Positions 10,104 through 18,224 of a stretch of 38,514 nt of DNA are shown piece after piece. The stretch comes from Methylophaga sp. (lineage in GTDB: Bacteria; Pseudomonadota; Gammaproteobacteria; Nitrosococcales; Methylophagaceae): assembly GCF_030651745.1 (NCBI RefSeq), contig NZ_JAUSCC010000035.1, forward strand, positions 1 through 38,514. Reading direction: 5' to 3'. The position numbers and the translations under genes were made by a program. The first letter of the stretch is position 1. The number at the start of each line of letters is the position of its first letter. Under the pieces are notes generated by a model that saw only the letters and a list, made by a program, of their open reading frames with translations, ran no database searches and was not told the DNA's origin.

Positions 10104-11120
10104 GTGGTCTGGACCTTAGCAAAAATAGCATCTGAAATTGGTGCGCAGCTGGTAGGTAACGCGGACAAAGAGATAACCGGTGTCGGTACTTTGCAAAACG
10201 CAAAGGATACCGACATCAGCTTTTTAGCCAATACCAAGTACCGTCAATATCTTAAATCCACTTCAGCCGGTTGTGTGATTGTGTCACCTGCCGATTTGGC
10301 TGAAGTGACAACCAATGCATTGGTCATTGATGATACGTATGTTGCGTATGCTAAAGCAGCTTCCTTGCTATACCCTGAAGAAGTACCTGATACCGGTATC
10401 CATTCCAGCGTGGTAATTGGTGACAATTGTACTATTGCCATGTCTGCCAGGATCGCTGCTCAGGTATTTATTGGGGCAAATGTGCAGATTGGTGACAATG
10501 TTGTGATTGGGCCGGGCTGTATCATCGAAAATGATGTCAAAATTGGTGCTGATAGCCGGTTGATGTCAAATGTGACATTGTGCCGAAAAGTTATCATTGG
10601 GCAACGAGTTCGGATTCATCCCGGTGTCGTAATAGGTGCAGATGGTTTTGGCATTGCCAACGATAATGGTAATTGGTTAAAGATTCCGCAGGTAGGCAAA
10701 GTTATTATCGGTGATGATGTGGAAATTGGTGCGAATACGACGATTGATCGTGGTGCGATTGATGACACCATTATCAGTAATGGCGTAAAGCTGGATAATC
10801 AGATTCAAATTGGTCACAACGTTTTTATTGGTGAGCATACAGTGATTGCTGGCTGTGTCGGCATATCCGGCAGCACCCGTATTGGTTCACATTGTGCTAT
10901 TGGCGGTGGAACAGGAATCGCTGGTCATATTGAAATCACTGATGGTGTTCAATTAACGGGGATGAGTATGGTGACCAAGTCTATTATGGCCGCTGGGACT
11001 TACTCTTCAGGAATTCCGGTAGAGCCCACCAGGGAATGGCATAGAAATGTTGTTCGCTATAGACAGCTAGATAAATTAAACGACAAATTAAAACAATTAG
11101 AAGCCAAGTTGAATCAATGA
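10104..11120 (+). CDS. lpxD: UDP-3-O-(3-hydroxyacyl)glucosamine N-acyltransferase
   Basis: Third step of lipid A synthesis, adding a 3-hydroxyacyl chain to the 2-amino group of UDP-3-O-acylglucosamine. 338 residues, start GTG 10104, 10 bp after skp. An N-terminal uridine-binding domain (about 1-100) precedes a left-handed beta helix of hexapeptide repeats (IGDNVVIGPGCIIENDVKIG and similar). The IHPGVVIGADGFG motif and the catalytic His in LDNQIQIGHNV are visible. A helical C-terminal extension ends in LNDKLKQLEAKL. It uses acyl-ACP from the same pool FabZ acts on. Confidence 0.97.
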   Translation: MVWTLAKIASEIGAQLVGNADKEITGVGTLQNAKDTDISFLANTKYRQYLKSTSAGCVIVSPADLAEVTTNALVIDDTYVAYAKAASLLYPEEVPDTGIHSSVVIGDNCTIAMSARIAAQVFIGANVQIGDNVVIGPGCIIENDVKIGADSRLMSNVTLCRKVIIGQRVRIHPGVVIGADGFGIANDNGNWLKIPQVGKVIIGDDVEIGANTTIDRGAIDDTIISNGVKLDNQIQIGHNVFIGEHTVIAGCVGISGSTRIGSHCAIGGGTGIAGHIEITDGVQLTGMSMVTKSIMAAGTYSSGIPVEPTREWHRNVVRYRQLDKLNDKLKQLEAKLNQ

Positions 11121-11219
11121 ACGGTTTCATTGTGGGTCTTGTAGACTCGGCTTTACCGCAACAGTGTCTCAACGTAAGATTACTGCACGCAAAAATATAA
11201 ATCCTAAAGGATAATCAGA

Positions 11220-11669
11220 TTGAACACCATTGACATACATGAGATTCAACGCTTACTACCACACCGATACCCATTTCTGTTAATTGATAGGGTGATTGAA
11301 TTTACTCCAGGTGAACATCTGGTTGGAATTAAAAATGTCAGTTTCAACGAACCCCACTTTACCGGGCACTTCCCGCAGCGCGTTATTATGCCGGGCGTTT
11401 TGATACTTGAAGCATTAGCGCAGGCTACGGGATTATTGGCGTTTAAAACAGCCGATCAAATTCGTTCAGATGAGGCATTGTATTATCTTGCTGGTATCGA
11501 TAATGCTCGCTTCAAAAAGCCAGTTGAGCCAGGTGACCAGTTACGGCTCGAAGTGAAGCTAATTAAAAATAAACGTAATTTATGGAAGTTTTACGGTCAG
11601 GCGACTGTTGACGGCGAGGTCGTTGTCAGTGCTGATATTATGTGTGTTAACCAAGAAATGCCTTCGTGA
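11220..11669 (+). CDS. fabZ: 3-hydroxyacyl-ACP dehydratase FabZ
   Basis: Dehydrates 3-hydroxyacyl-ACP in fatty acid elongation and competes with LpxA/LpxD for the same substrates. 149 residues. The start is TTG at 11220, with AAAGGAT upstream; E. coli fabZ also uses TTG. Hot-dog fold motifs are [14 protein letters not shown], then [13 protein letters not shown] with catalytic His50 and LILEALAQ with Glu64. A 99-bp gap separates it from lpxD and its stop overlaps the lpxA start (GTGA), suggesting translational coupling with lpxA. Confidence 0.96.
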   Translation: MNTIDIHEIQRLLPHRYPFLLIDRVIEFTPGEHLVGIKNVSFNEPHFTGHFPQRVIMPGVLILEALAQATGLLAFKTADQIRSDEALYYLAGIDNARFKKPVEPGDQLRLEVKLIKNKRNLWKFYGQATVDGEVVVSADIMCVNQEMPS

Positions 11670-12436
11670 TACATCAAACTGCTTTAATTGATCCCAGCGC
11701 TAAAATTGCTGATGACGTTACTATCGGTGCATACAGTATTATCGGAGCGGATGTTGAAATTGCTTCAGGTACACAAATCGCTTCGCATGTCGTCATCAAT
11801 GGACCTACTAAAATTGGTCGAAATAACCGTATATTTCAATTCTCGTCGATAGGCGAAGAGCCACAGGATAAGAAATATCATGGTGAACCGACGCTATTGG
11901 AGATCGGTGACAATAACCTGATCCGTGAATCTGTCACCATTAACCGTGGCACGGTGCAAGGTGGTGGCATTACCAAGGTTGGCAGTAATAACTGGATCAT
12001 GGCCTATGTGCATATCGCTCACGATTGTATTATTGGTGACGATAATATCTTTGCTAATAATGCTTCGCTTGCCGGCCATGTGATTGTTGACCAGCAGGTT
12101 ATTTTGGGCGGGTTCACTCTGGTTAGCCAGTTCAACCACCTTGGTTCACATTGTTTCAGTGCCATGGGCAGTGTCATTTCAAGAAATGTACCGCCTTATG
12201 TACTGGTTTCTGGCCATATGGCCGAACCAGTAGGTATTAATGTAGAAGGTTTACGTAGACGTTCTTTTACAGATACTCAAATTCGAAATATTCGACAGGC
12301 ATATAAACTGGTTTACCGTTCAGGCTTACGCATGGAACAGGCACGTGAACGATTAAAGGATATCCAGCAAGAAGCAGCAGAATTAGCTATCTTTATTGAT
12401 TTTCTGGACAAACAACAGGGCGGAATCATCCGGTAG
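11666..12436 (+). CDS. lpxA: Acyl-ACP:UDP-N-acetylglucosamine O-acyltransferase
   Basis: First committed step of lipid A synthesis. 256 residues, GTG start at 11666 overlapping fabZ by 4 bp. A left-handed parallel beta helix of hexapeptide repeats covers about residues 1-190. HIAHD contains His116 and the catalytic-base equivalent His119, and the C-terminal part is helical (about 195-256). In many relatives lpxB, rnhB and dnaE follow. Here the next gene is amt on the other strand, so the conserved run ends at this gene. Confidence 0.97.
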   Translation: MIHQTALIDPSAKIADDVTIGAYSIIGADVEIASGTQIASHVVINGPTKIGRNNRIFQFSSIGEEPQDKKYHGEPTLLEIGDNNLIRESVTINRGTVQGGGITKVGSNNWIMAYVHIAHDCIIGDDNIFANNASLAGHVIVDQQVILGGFTLVSQFNHLGSHCFSAMGSVISRNVPPYVLVSGHMAEPVGINVEGLRRRSFTDTQIRNIRQAYKLVYRSGLRMEQARERLKDIQQEAAELAIFIDFLDKQQGGIIR

Positions 12437-12452
12437 TGATTACCGGATGATT
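12424..12452. terminator. Hairpin between convergent lpxA and amt
   Basis: A perfect 12-bp stem (12424-12435 with 12441-12452, AATCATCCGGTA arms) with a 5-nt loop includes the lpxA stop codon. The downstream T content is low (TTTACCGTT), so termination may be weak or need a factor. The convergent layout suggests it serves both strands. Confidence 0.6.
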
Positions 12453-12469
12453 TACCGTTACCAACAAGT

Positions 12470-13654
12470 CTAGTCGTTAGCAGGCGTTGAGCTGATACGA
12501 TGAATGCTCAAATCTGCACCATTAAACTCTTCTTCTGCAGTTAGTCTCAAGCCTATAACGGCTTTTAAGCCACCATAAACGATCAGACCACCACCAAAAG
12601 CAATGCTGACGCCAATTGCTGCCCCAATAAATTGAGATGCGAGACTAACACCACCCATACCACCGAGCGCTATCTGGCCGAAGATACCCGCAGCAATCGC
12701 TCCCCATACCCCACACAGGCCATGAAGTGGCCATACACCTAATACATCATCAATTTTCCATTTGTTCTGAGCTAAGGTGAACGTGATGACAAATAAACCA
12801 CCAGCTAATGATCCCGTAATCAACGCACCAAGTGGATGCATTATGTCTGAGCCAGCACAAATAGCGACTAATCCGGCAAGCGGGCCGTTATGAACAAAGC
12901 CCGGATCATTACGCCCGATCAAACAAGCTGCCAGTGTTCCACCCACCATGGCCATCAGCGAATTAATCGCTACTAAACCACTGATTCCTTCAATTTCTTG
13001 TGCCGACATCACATTAAAACCAAACCAGCCGACCGTCAGGATCCATGCTCCCAGCGCTAAAAAAGGGATATTTGATGGTGGATGAGCATAAATTTCACCT
13101 TGTTTACCATAGCGACCATGACGCGGCCCTAATAACAGGACGGCTGCCAAGGCTATCCATCCACCAACAGCATGAACCACAATAGAGCCCGCGAAATCAT
13201 GAAATCCGGCACCGAATTGGTTTTCCAGCCAATTCTGAATTCCAAATAAACCGTTCCAACTAATTCCCTCGAACAATGGATAGACAAATCCGGCTATTAA
13301 AAACGTGGCGATTAATTGTGGATTGAACTTAGCACGTTCAGCGATACCACCTGACACGATGGCAGGTATTGCCGCCGCAAATGTTAATAAAAAGAAGAAC
13401 TTTACCAAAGCATAGCCGTTATTCTCAGCTAATAAGGGCGATGGTTGAAAGAAATTCAGGCCATAAGCAATGCTATAACCAATAAAAAAGTAGGCTATGG
13501 TGGATACACCAAAATCGGTAATGATTTTGACTAAGGCATTGACTTGATTTTTCTTGCGTACAGTACCGACTTCAAGAAAAGCAAAGCCAGCATGCATGGC
13601 CAGCACCATAATGGCGCCTATTAAAATAAAAAGTACGTCGCTTGCGTTTTGCAC
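12470..13654 (-). CDS. amt: Ammonium transporter (Amt family)
   Basis: Inner-membrane ammonium channel/transporter, 394 residues, about 11 transmembrane helices. Start is GTG at 13654 with AAGGA 9 nt upstream. The pore histidines are visible in AGSIVVHAVGGW and in PLHGLCGVWG, and the AFLEVGTVRKKN segment after helix 1 is typical. No signal peptide is evident and no glnK (PII) gene lies next to it, which is less common, since amt usually pairs with glnK. The upstream sigma54 promoter and NtrC-like sites indicate induction under nitrogen limitation. It interrupts two conserved + strand blocks. Confidence 0.94.
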   Translation of the reverse strand: MQNASDVLFILIGAIMVLAMHAGFAFLEVGTVRKKNQVNALVKIITDFGVSTIAYFFIGYSIAYGLNFFQPSPLLAENNGYALVKFFFLLTFAAAIPAIVSGGIAERAKFNPQLIATFLIAGFVYPLFEGISWNGLFGIQNWLENQFGAGFHDFAGSIVVHAVGGWIALAAVLLLGPRHGRYGKQGEIYAHPPSNIPFLALGAWILTVGWFGFNVMSAQEIEGISGLVAINSLMAMVGGTLAACLIGRNDPGFVHNGPLAGLVAICAGSDIMHPLGALITGSLAGGLFVITFTLAQNKWKIDDVLGVWPLHGLCGVWGAIAAGIFGQIALGGMGGVSLASQFIGAAIGVSIAFGGGLIVYGGLKAVIGLRLTAEEEFNGADLSIHRISSTPAND

Positions 13655-13696
13655 AATGGGTTTTCCTTATAATTAGATTTGAGCAAGCACCAAAAT

Positions 13697-13712
13697 AGCA
13701 ATTCTTGCACCA
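13697..13712 (-). promoter_or_regulatory. Sigma54 (RpoN) promoter of amt
   Basis: On the minus strand the site reads TGGTGCAAGAATTGCT. It has GG and GC separated by exactly 10 bp and matches TGG...C....TTGCT of the sigma54 consensus. The start site would fall near 13686, about 30 nt before the GTG. Seen by eye; the GG-N10-GC spacing and the linked NtrC-like sites support it. Confidence 0.75.
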
Positions 13713-13776
13713 AATCAGACTTATCCATATAAATCAAACAGCTATCATTTTTGATAAGCTGTAAATACCCATTAAT

Positions 13777-13837
13777 TGAACCTTTATAGTGCATTTTATG
13801 TTTTCTATGAACCTATATGGTGCAGATGCATGGTGCA
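13777..13837. promoter_or_regulatory. Three NtrC-like enhancer sites upstream of amt
   Basis: Three 17-bp matches to TGCACCA-N3-TGGTGCA lie at 13777-13793 (TGAACCT..TAGTGCA), 13808-13824 (TGAACCT..TGGTGCA) and 13821-13837 (TGCAGAT..TGGTGCA). Their right half-sites match 6/7, 7/7 and 7/7. They sit about 90-150 bp upstream of the predicted sigma54 start, a usual enhancer distance. The last two overlap by 4 bp. Confidence 0.65.
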
Positions 13838-13845
13838 TGAGCCGG

Positions 13846-13876
13846 TTAGCACAATCCGTGGATAAACACGTATAAT
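13846..13876 (+). promoter_or_regulatory. Possible sigma70 promoter of yfgM-bamB-der
   Basis: A perfect -10 hexamer TATAAT lies at 13871-13876, 72 bp before yfgM. The best -35 candidate is TTAGCA at 13846-13851 with a long 19-bp spacer. It lies just beyond the NtrC-like sites, so the divergent promoters could influence each other. Confidence 0.4.
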
Positions 13877-13948
13877 CTGGCACTTTAATTCACTTATAAA
13901 ACAGTGATGGCTTAACTATCCTTAATTGCTGTATGCAAGGAGTAAACG

Positions 13949-14590
13949 ATGGATATCTACGCATCGGATGATGAAAAAGGCGAAGCGATAAAAAATTGGT
14001 GGCGTGAAAACGGCCGCTCTGTTGTCACCGGTGTGATTTTAGGTGGAGCTGTTATTTTTGGTGGCAGATACTGGATAAATTTCCAACAAGCCAAGACTGA
14101 ACAAGCCGCCGCTATGTATCAGCAAGTCCAGTTCAATATTGGCGAAGCGAATTTGACTGCTGCTGAAGATTTGACGCAGGAATTGATGCAATCACATTCC
14201 AAAACGCCTTATGCCGCATTTGCTGCAATTGAACTCGCCGCCGAACAAGTCCGTAATGATCAAGCCGCTTCTGCATTGGAATATCTGAAATGGACTGCGG
14301 ATAAAGCAAAACTCTCCGGCCAAAAGGATTTAGCCAGACTTCGCATGGTTCGTGTTTTGATGGATCAAGGCGAATATGAGCAGGCCATGCAGTTGGCTCA
14401 GCAACCCGCATCAGAAGGTTTTACCTCATTGTTTGCGGAGCTTGAAGGTGACATTCATCTTGTACAAGAGAATAAAGCAGATGCCTTTAAAGCCTACCGT
14501 AATGCTATTTCCAGCATGGATGTTGATGATCCCCGTAAGATTTTATTAGAAATGAAACGAGATGATGCGGCAGTTATCAATGAAGGCTAA
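13949..14590 (+). CDS. yfgM: YfgM-like ancillary SecYEG translocon subunit
   Basis: Single-pass inner-membrane protein with a periplasmic TPR-like domain, 213 residues. A short cytosolic N-terminus (DDEKGEAIKNWWRENGR) precedes a transmembrane helix at about residues 25-42, followed by helical repeats (AAMYQQ..., YAAFAAIELAAEQV..., DLARLRMVRVLMDQGEYEQA). In E. coli YfgM works with PpiD at the Sec translocon. AAGGAG precedes the ATG. It overlaps bamB by 11 bp, the usual yfgM-bamB-der order. The common upstream partners ispG and hisS are not here. Confidence 0.87.
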   Translation: MDIYASDDEKGEAIKNWWRENGRSVVTGVILGGAVIFGGRYWINFQQAKTEQAAAMYQQVQFNIGEANLTAAEDLTQELMQSHSKTPYAAFAAIELAAEQVRNDQAASALEYLKWTADKAKLSGQKDLARLRMVRVLMDQGEYEQAMQLAQQPASEGFTSLFAELEGDIHLVQENKADAFKAYRNAISSMDVDDPRKILLEMKRDDAAVINEG

Positions 14591-15749
14591 TTTACTAAAA
14601 AACTTGTTTATCGGGATGGTTCTTACTTCCTTGGCTGGATGTGGAACAATTAAAGAGTTTTTTGCTGCAGATGCTTATGAAGCACCTCCCGCAGAATTAA
14701 CTGAGTTTCAAGTCGAGTTTGAACCGAAAAATATCTGGTCAACCAATACCGGTGATGGTGCCAAGACGGCCTACGCTAATATTGCTCCATGGTTGCAAGG
14801 TAATTCAATTATAACCGTGGATCATAAAGGTGATGTGCGCAGTCATAATATTGAAAACGGCCGACGTGATTGGCGCACGCGATTAAATATTTCTGTGGCC
14901 TCAGGTGTAGGCGGTGGGGAGGGACTGATTGTAGTTGGTGCCCAGTCTGGTGAAGTCGTAGCCTTAGATGGGGCCACTGGTAAAGAACTGTGGCGTCAAC
15001 GACTCAGTAGTGAAGTTCTGGCACCGCCAAAAGTGGGGGATGGCATGGCTGTCATCCGAACTGCTGATGGTCGTTTAACAGCACTTTCCGCCACCAATGG
15101 CAATATTCTATGGAACTACCAGCGGGCCGTACCCTTATTAAGTTTACGCGGTGTAAGCGCTCCGGTCATTGATGGACAAAGTGTTCTGGCTGGATATGAC
15201 AATGGCAAGTTAGTCGCACTTTCCCTTAATGATGGCAAAGTTATCTGGGATAGAAGCGTGGCCATTCCAAGTGGTCGGACTGAGCTTGAAAGATTGGTTG
15301 ATATTGATGCTGATCCGGTTATTCATAATGGTATTGTCTATGTTGTGGCTTTCCAGGGGAACCTTGCGGCAATGGATGTTGATACCGGGCAAACACTTTG
15401 GGATAGAGAAATGTCATCTACCTCTGGTATCGCCGTCGATCCAACTAATGCGGTTTATGTCAGCGATGACCAAAGCTATTTATGGGCTATTGCGGATGGA
15501 ACCGGTGATTCATTGTGGCGGCAGACGTTGTTGTTGAGACGCTCTATTTCAGCTCCAGTCATTGCTGGTGATTATGTTGTCGTAGGTGACTTTGAAGGCT
15601 ATCTGCATTGGGTAGCGCGTTCAGATGGTCGTTTTGTTGCCCGCCAACGAATTGATAAAAATGCTATTCGCAGCCAACCAGTCGTACGCGATGGTGTGCT
15701 ATATGTGATGACAACAGGCGGCAAGTTAACCGCCATTCGGATCCCTTAA
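14580..15749 (+). CDS. bamB: Outer membrane lipoprotein BamB
   Basis: BAM complex lipoprotein that binds BamA POTRA domains. 389 residues from the ATG at 14580, inside the yfgM end. A lipoprotein signal peptide ends in the lipobox LAGC near residue 20. The rest is an eight-bladed beta propeller with PQQ-like repeats (for example GATGKELWRQRL, NGNILWNYQRA, NDGKVIWDR, DTGQTLWDREM, GTGDSLWRQTL). It functionally pairs with bamA earlier in the window. der starts 2 bp after its stop. Confidence 0.95.
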   Translation: MKANLLKNLFIGMVLTSLAGCGTIKEFFAADAYEAPPAELTEFQVEFEPKNIWSTNTGDGAKTAYANIAPWLQGNSIITVDHKGDVRSHNIENGRRDWRTRLNISVASGVGGGEGLIVVGAQSGEVVALDGATGKELWRQRLSSEVLAPPKVGDGMAVIRTADGRLTALSATNGNILWNYQRAVPLLSLRGVSAPVIDGQSVLAGYDNGKLVALSLNDGKVIWDRSVAIPSGRTELERLVDIDADPVIHNGIVYVVAFQGNLAAMDVDTGQTLWDREMSSTSGIAVDPTNAVYVSDDQSYLWAIADGTGDSLWRQTLLLRRSISAPVIAGDYVVVGDFEGYLHWVARSDGRFVARQRIDKNAIRSQPVVRDGVLYVMTTGGKLTAIRIP

Positions 15750-15751
15750 CT

Positions 15752-17170
15752 GTGAAACCTGTTATTGCTCTTGTTGGGCGGCCGAATGTTGGCAAATCTA
15801 CATTATTCAATCGTCTGACCAAGACACGTAATGCTTTGGTGGCTGATCATGAGGGGTTGACCCGTGACCGCATCTACGGCAATGCCCGACACGATGAAGC
15901 TGAATTTATTCTGATCGACACTGGTGGTTTGACGGTGCAGGGTGACGATATGTCAGATCTGATGCGTAAACAAGCTGAATTGGCGATTGTAGAAGCAGAT
16001 CTGATCTTATTTTTAGTGGATGGTAAGGCCGGTGTGGTGCCGGCAGATGAGCTGATTGCCAAACAGTTACGTAACGTGGGCAAACCAGTTTTATTGGTAA
16101 TTAATAAAACTGAAAGTGAACAACGAGAACTGGCGGCGGCTGATTTTTATCGACTTGGATTGGGTGAGCCGGAAGTGATCTCGGCAACTCAAGGTCGTGG
16201 TATCAGTAATTTAATGAATACCCTGATGCGCGAATTACCTGCTATCCGTATTGTTGAAACGGAAGAGGAAGAGGCGGCAGAAGATACATCGGGTGATATC
16301 CGACTGGCAGTAGTAGGACGGCCAAATGTAGGTAAGTCGACGCTGGTTAATCGACTGCTAGGAGAGGATCGCGTTGTTGCCTTTGATGAACCAGGCACAA
16401 CCCGTGACAGTATTTATATTCCCTTTGAGAAAGACGGTACCAGTTACATCTTGATTGATACTGCCGGTGTCAGACGTCGCTCTAAAGTGTCTGAAGCTTT
16501 GGAAAAGTTCAGTATTGTTAAGACATTACAGGCTATAGAAGCTGCCAATGTAGTGTTATTGGTATTGGATGCGCATGATGGTATTGTCGATCAGGATCTG
16601 CATCTGGCAGGATTAATTATCGAAAGCGGCAGAGCTGTGGTTATTGCCGTTAATAAGTGGGACGGTCTTGAGAAACAGGAACGTGAATGGGTTGCCACTA
16701 ATATTGAACGCCGTCTGCCATTTTTAAGCTTTGCCAAAACCCATTTTATTTCGGCTTTACATGGCAGTGGTGTCGGCTTATTGCTTAAATCAGTAAAAAC
16801 AGCCTACGGTTCGGCGCTAGCCAAGATCCCAACTCCGCAATTAACGCGGGTGCTGGAAGAAGCTGTTGCAGATCACCAGCCGCCGTTGGTTAATGGACGT
16901 CGTATTAAATATCGTTATGCGCATTTGGGTGGTAAAAATCCTCCCCGCATAATCATCCATGGTAATCAGACGGAAGCGACACCAAACAGCTATCGCCGAT
17001 ATCTGGAAAATTACTTCCGTACTGCACTTAAATTGCAGGGTACGCCGGTGATGATTGAATTTAAAACTAGTGAAAATCCGTTTCAAGAGCGCAAAAAAAA
17101 GCAACCTGAAACTCCACAGGAAAAGCGCAAACGGATAATAGCGAGTCGAGCTAAAAAGAGAGAAAGTTAA
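15752..17170 (+). CDS. der: Ribosome biogenesis GTPase Der (EngA)
   Basis: Tandem-domain GTPase needed for 50S assembly, 472 residues, GTG start. G domain 1 shows GRPNVGKST (residues 9-17) and DTGGL. G domain 2 shows GRPNVGKST near 189, DTAGV and NKWDG. A C-terminal KH-like domain contains RRIKYRYAHLGGKNPP, and the tail is basic (KKKQPETPQEKRKRI). One oddity: the first-domain G4 motif reads NKTE (118-121) where NKxD is the rule, a conservative change in the guanine-contacting acid. The usual NKWD is intact in domain 2. Confidence 0.96.
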   Translation: MKPVIALVGRPNVGKSTLFNRLTKTRNALVADHEGLTRDRIYGNARHDEAEFILIDTGGLTVQGDDMSDLMRKQAELAIVEADLILFLVDGKAGVVPADELIAKQLRNVGKPVLLVINKTESEQRELAAADFYRLGLGEPEVISATQGRGISNLMNTLMRELPAIRIVETEEEEAAEDTSGDIRLAVVGRPNVGKSTLVNRLLGEDRVVAFDEPGTTRDSIYIPFEKDGTSYILIDTAGVRRRSKVSEALEKFSIVKTLQAIEAANVVLLVLDAHDGIVDQDLHLAGLIIESGRAVVIAVNKWDGLEKQEREWVATNIERRLPFLSFAKTHFISALHGSGVGLLLKSVKTAYGSALAKIPTPQLTRVLEEAVADHQPPLVNGRRIKYRYAHLGGKNPPRIIIHGNQTEATPNSYRRYLENYFRTALKLQGTPVMIEFKTSENPFQERKKKQPETPQEKRKRIIASRAKKRES

Positions 17171-17233
17171 AAAATTAGGGTCAGTAGAGCTTTCAGCGGT
17201 GCCTCTGTTGTGACTCTGAAAGATCAGCAGATC
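17171..17233. repeat. Possible decayed end of the 25460-25791 repeat element
   Basis: The gap after der shares the exact 14-mer CCTCTGTTGTGACT (17202-17215) with 25485-25498. Flanking matches appear on both sides in the same order (AGGG, TTTC, AG, GAAA). A 7-bp inverted repeat (CTTTCAG/CTGAAAG) brackets the 14-mer here. It has no T-run and is not a clear terminator. The relation is by eye over about 45 bp. Confidence 0.45.
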
Positions 17234-17572
17234 CTAGAGTAAGCCTTCATCTTCATTCATTAAGTTTTCTAATGAATTGAGATGATGGCGGATCTTTTTA
17301 CGTTGAACCAACTTAGCTTGTGCCGCTTCAGGTAAGTCAGTAAATAAAATGACGCCTTTATCTATCAACGTATTTACCAAATCTTCAATAACCCGGACCA
17401 TTGCCATATCTGATGCCGTGAGGATGGTTTGAACATCTTCATGACTGTTGGATTGTCCGAGAAACTCGAGTAATTCCGGTGCTTGCGGAGAAATGTATTG
17501 GCTTTTATCGCTTTGCGGAGCGTTAAAAACTCCGATTATTTGGCCATTCTCATCGCGATCGATGTATACCAT
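17234..17572 (-). CDS. Conserved small protein of unknown function ('tryptophan synthase beta-like')
   Basis: 112 residues, ATG at 17572, no signal peptide or membrane segment. It begins MVYIDRDENGQIIGVFNAP, a short beta hairpin-like start. An acidic helical middle follows (DMAMVRVIEDLVNTLIDKGVILFTDLPEAAQAKL), then a basic patch (VQRKKIRHHL) and an acidic tail. I recall short gammaproteobacterial proteins of this type being labelled 'tryptophan synthase subunit beta like', but nothing of the TrpB active site is present, so the name carries no functional weight. It lies alone between der and the secretion cluster, divergent from the latter. Confidence 0.75.
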   Translation of the reverse strand: MVYIDRDENGQIIGVFNAPQSDKSQYISPQAPELLEFLGQSNSHEDVQTILTASDMAMVRVIEDLVNTLIDKGVILFTDLPEAAQAKLVQRKKIRHHLNSLENLMNEDEGLL

Positions 17573-17618
17573 CTTTATTGTTCCCGTCGTTTCTGGGTTA
17601 TGCTAATTTGAGCAAGGT

Positions 17619-17629
17619 TAAGCGGTCAT
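17619..17629. promoter_or_regulatory. 11-mer shared by the two secretion-gene upstream regions (copy 1)
   Basis: TAAGCGGTCAT lies 68 bp before the ATG at 17697. The same 11-mer occurs at 21931-21941 upstream of the TolC-type gene. It may be an operator for the cluster's own LuxR-type regulator. That is inference from position and identity only. Confidence 0.35.
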
Positions 17630-17696
17630 AGCTTTACAGTAAAGAAAAAAACTGTGAAACTCCTCACATTTTGAGTTGGATAGCGTCGTCTATTAC

Positions 17697-18224
17697 ATGG
17701 AACATAAAGCAACTAATCAACACGGACAAAATCGGCAATGGGAGGCGGAGGCAACCTATTTAACTCACGATGATCCTTTATTGGCCTGTCTTACCGTTCT
17801 GACGAAGCTGCTACAAAAACCTCACAGCCCGGATTCGATGGTTGCAGGTCTTCCATTAGTTGACAATCGACTGACACCGGATTTATTTTCCAGAGCCGCT
17901 GAGCGCGCTGGTTTATCATCAAAAGTCGTCAAACGACCCTTACGGAAAATCTCTCCATTAGTGCTCCCGGCAGTGCTGTTAATGAATGAAGGTAATGCCT
18001 GTATTCTAGTTAAGTTAAATGGAAAGCAGGCAACAGTGATTTATCCGGAAAGTGGTGAAACGGAATCTCTTGTTGATTTGGCAGATCTGCAAACACATTA
18101 CACCGGCTACGCCATTTTTATTAAAGCGGTTCAACACTTTGATAAACGAGGCGAGGTTTCGAGTATACCTCGTGCCAGACATTGGTTTTGGGGAACGCTG
18201 ACGCGTTTCTGGCGTCTATTTTAG
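17697..18224 (+). CDS. Type I secretion ABC transporter, N-terminal C39-like fragment (frameshifted gene)
   Basis: 175 residues from ATG 17697 (a TTG at 17676 is an alternative). It matches the N-terminal C39-peptidase-like domain of LapB/LssB-type exporters: DDPLLACLTVLTKLL, LVDNRLTPDLFSRAAERAGL, LPAVLLMNEGNACILVKL. The catalytic Cys is not evident, as is usual for this non-cleaving subtype. The frame ends abruptly at HWFWGTLTRFWRLF followed by a stop, just where the first transmembrane helix should begin. The rest of the transporter continues in the -1 frame from about 18182. The original gene was probably about 720 codons. See the finding on a 25-nt deletion. Confidence 0.75.
   Translation: MEHKATNQHGQNRQWEAEATYLTHDDPLLACLTVLTKLLQKPHSPDSMVAGLPLVDNRLTPDLFSRAAERAGLSSKVVKRPLRKISPLVLPAVLLMNEGNACILVKLNGKQATVIYPESGETESLVDLADLQTHYTGYAIFIKAVQHFDKRGEVSSIPRARHWFWGTLTRFWRLF

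Noticed and set aside
11117..11200. 27-codon frame (MNGFIVGLVDSALPQQ...) between lpxD and fabZ
   Set aside because: Its ATG overlaps the lpxD stop, but there is no ribosome-binding site and no recognisable similarity; too short to support.
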